NCBI GenBank assembly: GCA_018303705.1
Contig: JAGVXQ010000024.1
Location: 1 to 10,065, forward strand
DNA length: 10,065 bases
Reading direction: 5' to 3'
Origin: Candidatus Woesearchaeota archaeon
GTDB taxonomy: Archaea; Nanobdellota; Nanobdellia; SCGC-AAA011-G17; JACPNG01
Shown here: positions 5,349-10,065 of the stretch, piece by piece
Numbering within the stretch: the first letter of the stretch is position 1
Layout of the letters: every line of letters begins with the position of its first letter
Program-made: the position numbers and the translations under genes
The notes under the pieces: model-generated
Databases searched by the model: none
Told to the model about the DNA's origin: nothing
Seen by the model: the letters and a program-made list of their open reading frames with translations, nothing else

Positions 5349-7217
5349 ATGGACATCCTTTTCCCGCATGACAAGATGAGGGCAGAGCAGGACAAGCTCA
5401 TTTCTGACATAGTGGAATGCATAAAGACAAGGAAAAACATGCTAATACATGCGCCAACAGGAATAGGCAAGACAGCAGCAGTGTTAAGCCCTGCCTTAAA
5501 ATACGCGATTGACAACAAAAAGACAGTGTTCTTCGTAACATCAAAGCACACACAGCACAGAATAGTAATAGAAACACTTGAAAACATAAGGAAAAAATTC
5601 AACATAAAAATAAAAGCAGCTGATTTCATAGGCAAGCGGCACATGTGCCTAATGTCAAACGTGACAGATATGCTTAACTCAGAGTTCTATGACTTCTGCA
5701 GGGATTCCATTGAAAGGGGAACTTGCAGCTTTTACAGCAAAACATATGAGAAGAATGGTGCATTGTCTGCTGAATCAAAGCTTGTACTTGAAAATATGAA
5801 GGAATCAATATTGTCGGTTGATACTGTAATCAACATGTGCAGACAACATGTGATATGCCCGCATGAGATTACAGCTATGCATTCTAGTGGAGCAAATGTA
5901 ATAATAGCTGATTATTTCCATGTATTAAGCCCCACTATAAGGGAGAATATATTAAAAAAGGCAAATATTGAAACAAAGGACTTGATAGTAATAATAGATG
6001 AAGGCCATAACCTACCTGAAAGGTGCAGGGACCTTCTAAGCAACCAGATATCAACATATACCTTGGAAAAGGCAGCAAAAGAGGTTTCATTCTTTGGAGA
6101 TGAGGAATTAGCTGCCATTATTCACAAGATCAAGAATGTAATCATGGAAATGGGAAGTAAAATAGGAATTGATGAAACAGAAAGGCTTGTTAAAATGGAC
6201 GAGTTCTTCAATGAGATAAACAACATAGATGAGTACAACAAACTTTCGGGGCAGATTTTGCTTGTAGGGGAAAGCATACTTGAAGAGAAAAAAAGAAGCT
6301 ATGCAAAGCAGCTGGCAAGCTTCATGCAGAGCTGGGTTGGGCCTGATGAGGGATTTGCAAGAATCCTTAAGAGGGGGTTTATGAAGAATGACAAACCAAA
6401 TGTGACGCTGCATTACAGGTGCCTTGACCCATCGATAGTCATGACGAGCCTTGCAAAGGAATGCAACATAATAGTTATGTCAGGAACCTTGAGCCCGACT
6501 CCCATATATAAAGACCTTTTTGGATTCGAAGCAGAACTAAAAGAGTACAAGGACCCTTTCCCGAAAAACAACAGGCTCAACATAATAATGCCTGGCATAA
6601 CCACTAAGTACACGCATAGGGATGCAGAGATGTACATGAAGATAGCTTCAGCAGCAGCAGGCATAACAAACAAGGTGCCTGGGAATTCCATAGTATTTTT
6701 TCCTAGCTACAAGCTGCTTGAGATAACCTACCAGTATTTCAACAAGCAGTGCGAAAAGACTATATTTAGGGAATATCCTAAGCTTTCAAAACAGGAAAAA
6801 GAAGGAATAATAGAGAAATTCAAGAAATATAAGGATACTGGGGCTGTGCTGTTTGCATGCTCCTCGGGGTCTTTTGGAGAGAGCATAGACCTGCCAGGGG
6901 ATTACTTGAAAGCTGTTGTAGTTGTTGGGATTCCGCTAGCAAAGCCAGACCTTGAGATAATGGAAACCATAAGGTATTATGAAAAGAAATTCAAGAATGG
7001 CTGGGACTATGGGTATTATTTCCCTGCACTGATAACTTGCATACAAAATGCAGGAAGGTGCATAAGAAGCGAAACTGACAGGGGGATAATAGTGTTCATG
7101 GACGGCAGGTATACCATGGAAAAGTTCAAAAAGTTCTTCCCGCCTGAATGGAATGTCAAGGTTGCAAGCGAGCCAATGCAACTTATTAATGAATTCTTTG
7201 GTGAAATCAGCCTCTGA
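5349..7217 (+). CDS. xpd: XPD/Rad3-family Fe-S DNA helicase
   Basis: 622 residues, a superfamily 2 5'-3' DNA helicase with a predicted iron-sulfur cluster, acting in DNA repair or replication-fork processing. Motifs in order: Walker A APTGIGKT (35-42), motif Ia with TSKHTQ (64-69), Fe-S cysteines C100, C117, C126 and C170 (the last in the typical CPHE context; C164 is an extra cysteine), ADYFHVL (187-193), DEGH Walker B (217-220), MSGTLSP (377-383), NSIVFFPSY (446-454), motif V SSGSFGESIDLPG (505-517) and motif VI QNAGRCIRSETDRG (566-579). Length and motif order match archaeal XPD; DinG is the alternative, but the cysteine positions and DEGH fit XPD. DEGH replaces the usual DEAH. The TATA-like box at 5321 supports ATG 5349. 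It appears to be transcribed alone. Confidence 0.93.
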   Translation: MDILFPHDKMRAEQDKLISDIVECIKTRKNMLIHAPTGIGKTAAVLSPALKYAIDNKKTVFFVTSKHTQHRIVIETLENIRKKFNIKIKAADFIGKRHMCLMSNVTDMLNSEFYDFCRDSIERGTCSFYSKTYEKNGALSAESKLVLENMKESILSVDTVINMCRQHVICPHEITAMHSSGANVIIADYFHVLSPTIRENILKKANIETKDLIVIIDEGHNLPERCRDLLSNQISTYTLEKAAKEVSFFGDEELAAIIHKIKNVIMEMGSKIGIDETERLVKMDEFFNEINNIDEYNKLSGQILLVGESILEEKKRSYAKQLASFMQSWVGPDEGFARILKRGFMKNDKPNVTLHYRCLDPSIVMTSLAKECNIIVMSGTLSPTPIYKDLFGFEAELKEYKDPFPKNNRLNIIMPGITTKYTHRDAEMYMKIASAAAGITNKVPGNSIVFFPSYKLLEITYQYFNKQCEKTIFREYPKLSKQEKEGIIEKFKKYKDTGAVLFACSSGSFGESIDLPGDYLKAVVVVGIPLAKPDLEIMETIRYYEKKFKNGWDYGYYFPALITCIQNAGRCIRSETDRGIIVFMDGRYTMEKFKKFFPPEWNVKVASEPMQLINEFFGEISL

Positions 7218-7374
7218 AATCGCGAGAGGGTTTTCTACTCTAGAAATATATGCTGGTAGAGGAGAACCAACGGGAGATATGTTTGGAGCAACCAAATCTC
7301 TTGCTGAAGGTACTGTTAGGGTAGTTAATAGAGCTACAAGAGAACATATGCAAGATGCTTACGCACTACGATAG
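7189..7374 (+). CDS. Doubtful small ORF after XPD, unrecognised
   Basis: A 61-residue frame from ATG 7189, overlapping the end of the helicase gene by 29 bp in another frame; GTG 7201 (57 residues) or ATG 7279 (31 residues, preceded by GGGAGA) are alternative starts. The composition is balanced and protein-like (EIARGFSTLEIYAGRGEP, later EGTVRVVNRATREHMQDAY). The codons favour GCT, GGT and ACT, unlike the GCA/ACA/AGG-rich neighbours. It is followed by TAG and overlaps the 3' end of the oppositely oriented ORF at 7334 by 41 bp. No promoter or family is recognised. It could be a small gene, the remnant of a transferred gene, or a chance open frame. Confidence 0.22.
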   Translation: MNSLVKSASEIARGFSTLEIYAGRGEPTGDMFGATKSLAEGTVRVVNRATREHMQDAYALR

Positions 7375-7471
7375 AATCGATGGCCCTAGTAATTTCAAAA
7401 TCACTTGACAACAAGATTATTCCAAGAAAAAACAAAATGAACCCAACAAACCTAAAAACCCATTTATCCAT
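7334..7471 (-). CDS. Short single-helix membrane protein, possibly truncated
   Basis: 45 residues from ATG 7471: a basic-aromatic start (MDKWVFRF), one hydrophobic helix (about 8-22, VGFILFFLGIILL), then SSDFEITRAIDS and a short tail ending LAYVLL at TAG. A TATA-like box (7490-7500) lies about 24 nt upstream on this strand, supporting ATG 7471 over the upstream in-frame ATG at 7519, which would place the promoter inside the gene. The layout resembles the first half of small two-helix DPANN membrane proteins with a helix, an ITGAVIG-like loop and a second helix. Here the loop is altered (ITRAIDS) and the second helix is missing, so decay is possible. This comparison is from memory of general pattern. 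Confidence 0.4.
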   Translation of the reverse strand: MDKWVFRFVGFILFFLGIILLSSDFEITRAIDSIVVRKHLAYVLL

Positions 7472-7489
7472 AGACAATGTAGAATTAAA

Positions 7490-7500
7490 TTTATATATAA
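7490..7500. promoter_or_regulatory. Shared TATA-like box, divergent promoter
   Basis: TTTATATATAA is nearly self-complementary. Its centre lies about 28 nt before ATG 7523 on the plus strand and about 24 nt before ATG 7471 on the minus strand, both compatible with leaderless transcription. The plus-strand use for the dihydrouridine synthase gene is the better supported of the two. Confidence 0.5.
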
Positions 7501-7522
7501 TCCTTTTCATCAAAAGCATAAA

Positions 7523-8458
7523 ATGAAATTTCCGAAGCTAAAATCTGATGCAATGCTGGCGCCGATGGCAGATGTAACTGATGTTGCATTTAGATTACTG
7601 TGCAGAAAATACGGAGCAGGGCTTGCTTTCACTGAAATGGTGTCTGCAAATGCATTAGCAAGGATGAACAAGGCAACTTTGTTGATGATAGATGTTGTTC
7701 CTGATGAAAAGCCTCGTGCTGTACAATTGTTTGGGCAAAACATTGAATGCTTTGTAAAATCTGCAGAATATCTGGAAGACAAATGTGAAATAATTGACTT
7801 GAACCTTGGTTGTCCCCATAGCAAGATAATCAAACAAGGCTCTGGATCTGCCCTGCTTGAAAGGCCAAACAAGATAAAGGAAATAGTTTCTGCATTGTCA
7901 TCAGCAGTCTCAATGCCAATAACTTGCAAACTAAGGCTTGGAATAGACAAAAGCAGCATAAATGTCATAAAAACAGCGAAAATATGTGAGGAAGCAGGTG
8001 CTTCCATGATAACAATACATGCAAGAACCCAGAAGCAAGGATATACTGGAAAAGCAGATTGGCCATGGATAAAGAAAGTGAAGGAAAATGCAGGAATACC
8101 TGTGACTGGGAATGGTGATGTGAGAAGCGTTGAAGATTATGAAAGGATGAAAAATGAAACTAAATGCGATTATGTGATGATTGGGCGTGGAGCAATAGGC
8201 AACCCTTATATTTTTAGGCAGATAGCTGAATTTAATGCAACAGGCAAATATTCCAAGCAAAGCGATATAGAAAGGCTAAATGATCTTTTTTCTTACCTAG
8301 GGCTTGCAAAGAAGCATGGGGTGCAGCTAAAAAACATTATATTCCATGCGCAGAGCTTCACAAAGGGGATGAGAAACAGCAGCATGCTAAGGTTTAAGCT
8401 ATCGAAAGCAAAAACAATTGAAGAAATTCGATGCATTATGGAAGATTTTAAAACATAA
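7523..8458 (+). CDS. dus: tRNA-dihydrouridine synthase (DusB-like)
   Basis: 311 residues, an FMN-dependent enzyme that reduces uridine to dihydrouridine in the D-loop of tRNA, in the cytoplasm. The TIM-barrel N-terminal domain shows LAPMADVTD (12-20) for FMN binding, TEMVSA (37-42), QLFG (68-71), DLNLGCPHSKI (92-102) with catalytic Cys97, CKLRLG (135-140) with Lys136, HART (166-169), GNGDV (196-200) and GRGAIGNPYIF (221-231) for the FMN phosphate. The C-terminal part (about 240-311) is the small helical tRNA-binding domain. Length and motifs are complete for the family. A TATA-like box at 7490-7500 supports ATG 7523 and a leaderless mRNA. Which uridine it modifies cannot be told from sequence alone. 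Confidence 0.95.
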   Translation: MKFPKLKSDAMLAPMADVTDVAFRLLCRKYGAGLAFTEMVSANALARMNKATLLMIDVVPDEKPRAVQLFGQNIECFVKSAEYLEDKCEIIDLNLGCPHSKIIKQGSGSALLERPNKIKEIVSALSSAVSMPITCKLRLGIDKSSINVIKTAKICEEAGASMITIHARTQKQGYTGKADWPWIKKVKENAGIPVTGNGDVRSVEDYERMKNETKCDYVMIGRGAIGNPYIFRQIAEFNATGKYSKQSDIERLNDLFSYLGLAKKHGVQLKNIIFHAQSFTKGMRNSSMLRFKLSKAKTIEEIRCIMEDFKT

Positions 8459-8462
8459 AAAG

Positions 8463-8470
8463 TTTTATAA
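8463..8470 (+). promoter_or_regulatory. TATA-like box for the 8494 gene
   Basis: TTTTATAA centred about 27 nt before ATG 8494, just after the stop of the dihydrouridine synthase gene. It suggests that the small gene has its own leaderless transcript although it follows on the same strand. Confidence 0.5.
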
Positions 8471-8493
8471 TTTTTGCTTATGTTTAAATAGCC

Positions 8494-8754
8494 ATGGAAA
8501 CATTTGATGAGATAAGAAGTGGCATGGACCTTAGCAGGAGAACAAGGGAGTTTTACAGCCACCTTAGAAAGAACAATATAAACCCTTATGATGCAGAGGG
8601 GGTTTGCAGTTGCTATAAGGACATCGTTGAAAGGCTGAAAGCAAGAAGCAGCTTTCTTGAACATGTTGGCTATTTTTTTGAACAGATGAAAAACCTGAAA
8701 GAATCCTATGCCAATGCAAGGTACATAAACGACAATTGGCAAGAAACCTTCTAA
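8494..8754 (+). CDS. Unrecognised 86-aa helical protein
   Basis: 86 residues, charged and mostly helical by composition, with no membrane segment or signal peptide. Visible features are SRRTREFYSHLRKNNINPYD (14-33), two cysteines close together (C38 and C40 in GVCSCYK), and a C-terminal aromatic-rich helix (GYFFEQMKNLKESYANARYI, about 59-78). I do not recognise a family. A TATA-like box 27 nt upstream supports ATG 8494 and argues that it is a real gene. Its stop overlaps the stop of the opposite gene at 8751 by 3 bp. Confidence 0.6.
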   Translation: METFDEIRSGMDLSRRTREFYSHLRKNNINPYDAEGVCSCYKDIVERLKARSSFLEHVGYFFEQMKNLKESYANARYINDNWQETF

Positions 8755-9473
8755 TTTGTCATCAACAAATAAGGGTTTTCTTCCTTCGTTATGTCTGCAA
8801 CGCCGAGAACCCCATTGTAGCCAATTACTTTGTTGTCATTCATCATCATCCTAATTATGTTTATGGCATCGTATGAAATGCCATCATGCGTGTCTGGTGT
8901 TCTCTTGTACAATGCTTTGTAAGCCATTATAAACCTGTTTGACTCCTGTGTGAGGTTGCTGTATATTTTTATCTTTATCATGCCACTGAAATTATCTACC
9001 AAGTCATTTCTAAATGAGGGAACTAAAGTAATTATCTTGCTTTCAATTGCATTTATTGCTATGTTGCCAAACACCTCATTGCATACTGCTGCATAAGCAT
9101 AATTTATGTTCTTAAGTTTCATGTCATCAAAGGCCCGCTTTATGTCAACAGGAGAGCATTCGCCACGTTCGTAGATTACACTAATATTTTCATTGTTTTC
9201 AGCATTTATCTGCATAAGAGCAAGTCCTATGGCACTCTTTATGTTTTCTTCCGATTTTGGCAAGAGTATGCCTATGATTTTTTGCTCTGTGCTTTTTATT
9301 CCTGGTTTATCCTGCTGGGGATTAGAAACGATATCAGGATTGGCATTAAAAATATTTTTTATATCAGATATGTTCAAGTCAATGCCATAACCTGCAAGCT
9401 TGTAGCCGAGAACAAGTCCTACCAAAAGAAAAATTATGGAATAGAAAAGCCTGACACGATACTTGTACCTCAT
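8751..9473 (-). CDS. Membrane-anchored, shortened type 1 periplasmic-binding-like protein
   Basis: 240 residues. An N-terminal helix (about 10-27) after basic residues looks like a signal anchor, without a clear cleavage site or lipobox cysteine. From residue 65 the order matches the LivK/Peripla_BP_6 family: KIIGILLP (65-72), AIGLALMQIN (81-90), ISVIYERGE (97-105), a helix with AFDDMKLKNI, AYAAVCNEVFGNIAINAI (126-143), IITLVPSF (147-154), then RFIMAYKALYKRTP (180-193), ISYDAINIIRMMM (199-211) and GYNGVLGV (218-225). Family members usually run about 350-400 residues; about 100 residues of the second lobe seem to be missing between residues 160 and 180. It would face outward, bound to the membrane. 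No transporter genes adjoin it, so a sensor or scaffold role is as likely as nutrient uptake. A TATA-like box supports ATG 9473. Confidence 0.7.
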   Translation of the reverse strand: MRYKYRVRLFYSIIFLLVGLVLGYKLAGYGIDLNISDIKNIFNANPDIVSNPQQDKPGIKSTEQKIIGILLPKSEENIKSAIGLALMQINAENNENISVIYERGECSPVDIKRAFDDMKLKNINYAYAAVCNEVFGNIAINAIESKIITLVPSFRNDLVDNFSGMIKIKIYSNLTQESNRFIMAYKALYKRTPDTHDGISYDAINIIRMMMNDNKVIGYNGVLGVADITKEENPYLLMTN

Positions 9474-9497
9474 GCTAAAACCTTATGCCTAAGACAC

Positions 9498-9504
9498 TTT
9501 TAAA
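9498..9504 (-). promoter_or_regulatory. TATA-like box for the binding-protein-like gene
   Basis: Reads TTTAAAA on the minus strand, centred about 28 nt before ATG 9473, with no ribosome binding site before the start. This is the leaderless arrangement. Confidence 0.5.
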
Positions 9505-9510
9505 CATTAT

Positions 9511-9522
9511 CAATTTAAATTG
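9511..9522. repeat. 12-bp perfect palindrome, possible operator
   Basis: CAATTTAAATTG is identical on both strands. It lies 7 bp upstream of the TATA-like box of the 8751-9473 gene and 12 bp past the stop of the zinc-ribbon gene. A dimeric regulator site is plausible, or it could overlap a BRE; chance in AT-rich DNA is not excluded. Confidence 0.35.
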
Positions 9523-9533
9523 AATATATTGCA

Positions 9534-9911
9534 TTACTTCTTTTCCTTGTCAACCTTGAATGATGATGCTATGTCTATTATGTACTTGCCTTCCTCTACC
9601 CTGTAGACCAATGGCTTGCCCTTGAATATTTCAACCAAGTCCAGCTCATATTTCCCTGGCTCAAGAACCCTTATTGACTCAAGATCAAGTATTACTGGGG
9701 CATCGTCATCACGAACACCTATTATGTCAAGAACATCCTCTTCGATTTGCTTTTTGTCTTCTTCAGTCAGGTTTTGGGTTATCTCCTTTGCCTCGTCTAT
9801 GCTCTTTTGCTTTATAAAAAAGAAGAACTTCCCGCCGCATTCGCAGCCCTTCAGAATGTTTTCACTGCCATCTGCATACAGCTTGTTGCACCTTACGCAC
9901 TGGTGTGGCAT
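9534..9911 (-). CDS. Zinc-ribbon protein, OapC/ArvC-like (DUF2072)
   Basis: 125 residues. The N-terminal zinc ribbon has C5-x2-C8 and C23-E-C25-G-G (MPHQCVRCNKLYADG, then ILKGCECGGKFFFF), the pattern of the archaeal DUF2072 family now named OapC/ArvC-like. The second knuckle is C-x-C here, where C-x2-C is the commoner form. A charged, helical linker (about 36-65) leads to a beta-rich C-terminal part with DLESIRVLEPGKYELDLVEIF (76-96) and YRVEEGKYIIDIASSF (102-117). The start overlaps the upstream stop in TAATG, and an AGGAGG Shine-Dalgarno sequence lies 5 nt before it, so the two genes are coupled. The name refers to similarity to proteins of an RNA-protein complex; a nucleic-acid or ribosome-related role is inferred, not shown. 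Confidence 0.78.
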   Translation of the reverse strand: MPHQCVRCNKLYADGSENILKGCECGGKFFFFIKQKSIDEAKEITQNLTEEDKKQIEEDVLDIIGVRDDDAPVILDLESIRVLEPGKYELDLVEIFKGKPLVYRVEEGKYIIDIASSFKVDKEKK

Positions 9912-10065
9912 TACTTCCTCCTTTTCTTCTTTCCTAGGTTGTTAGTAAACAACAATATCTTATTGGGGTCGCGTTTTATGTCCTTTACTATCGTGGCAGG
10001 GCCGATTACAGTAAGGCCTCGCCTGTCGCCAACTATCATGTTTATCATCTTTGACTTTATTTTTT
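9911..10065 (-). CDS. DUF2073-like protein (OapB/ArvB-like), C-terminal part
   Basis: Only the last 50 residues are in the window; the 5' end lies beyond the right edge. My translation shows KMINMIVGDRRGLTVIGPA (about 19 residues), then TIVKDIKRDPNKILLF and a very basic tail ending KKKRRK before TAA at 9911-9913. The LTVIGPA...VKDIKRDP block matches the C-terminal part of the archaeal DUF2073 family as I know it. In archaea this gene commonly neighbours the zinc-ribbon DUF2072 gene and an Era-like GTPase gene, so a GTPase gene further right would be expected. The TAATG overlap with the next gene shows the two are cotranscribed. Confidence 0.68.
   Translation of the reverse strand, partial: KIKSKMINMIVGDRRGLTVIGPATIVKDIKRDPNKILLFTNNLGKKKRRK
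9917..9922 (-). promoter_or_regulatory. Shine-Dalgarno sequence for the zinc-ribbon gene
   Basis: AGGAGG on the minus strand, 5 nt before ATG 9911 and inside the basic 3' codons of the upstream gene. It marks internal translation initiation in an operon, in contrast with the leaderless single genes nearby. Confidence 0.65.

Noticed and set aside
6936..7295. A 119-residue minus-strand frame over the end of the helicase gene
   Set aside because: Most of it is antisense to the conserved motif VI region of XPD. Its upstream part is the antisense of the doubtful ORF at 7189, and no promoter is seen.
7472..7519. An upstream start (ATG 7519) for the short minus-strand membrane ORF
   Set aside because: It would place the TATA-like box inside the coding region. 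ATG 7471 has the expected promoter spacing and gives a cleaner membrane-protein N-terminus.
7510..8007. A 165-residue minus-strand frame inside the dihydrouridine synthase gene
   Set aside because: It is antisense to conserved FMN-binding and catalytic motifs and has no independent support.

Overview
The window reads as archaeal chromosome, most likely from a small-genome DPANN-type lineage (Woesearchaeota/Pacearchaeota-like; the phylum is inference). Support comes from an XPD-type helicase with four cysteines placed for an iron-sulfur cluster, a zinc-ribbon protein followed upstream by a DUF2073-like gene (a pair typical of archaea), an archaeal MNT/HEPN pair, heavy use of AGG/AGA and ATA codons in AT-rich DNA, and repeated TATA-like boxes about 24-30 nt before start codons, the spacing expected of leaderless archaeal transcripts. 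No rRNA, tRNA, CRISPR array or transposase was seen.

Layout. 1-802 (+): the 3' end of a nucleotidyltransferase gene (probably with an N-terminal DNA-binding domain outside the window) overlapping a HEPN gene. 936-1289 (+): a secreted tyrosine-rich small protein, convergent with a small three-helix membrane protein (1305-1649, -). 1745-4634 (+): a tightly coupled operon of ABC ATPase, ABC-2 permease with a long predicted extracytoplasmic coiled coil, and a DUF167/YggU-like small protein. 4614-5114 (-): a PepSY-like soluble protein whose 3' end overlaps the operon. 5115-5348: the longest gene-free stretch, holding promoters, a palindrome and a GC-richer pocket. 5349-7217 (+): XPD-family helicase. 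7218-7522: a poorly resolved region with a weak (+) ORF, a short (-) membrane ORF and one AT-rich box that could serve as a promoter in both directions. 7523-8458 (+): tRNA-dihydrouridine synthase. 8494-8754 (+): an unrecognised 86-aa protein, tail to tail with a membrane-anchored, unusually short periplasmic-binding-protein-like gene (8751-9473, -). 9534-10065 (-): the DUF2073/zinc-ribbon pair, running in from the right edge.

How the genes fit together. The ABC ATPase and permease form a complete exporter-type unit with unknown substrate. The MNT and HEPN genes form a likely toxin-antitoxin module. The zinc-ribbon and DUF2073 genes form a conserved archaeal pair suspected of RNA or ribosome-related work. 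The remaining genes look like independent single-gene units with their own promoters. The most unusual items are the ABC permease architecture, the tyrosine-rich secreted protein, the shrunken binding protein, and the unresolved 7189-7522 region.
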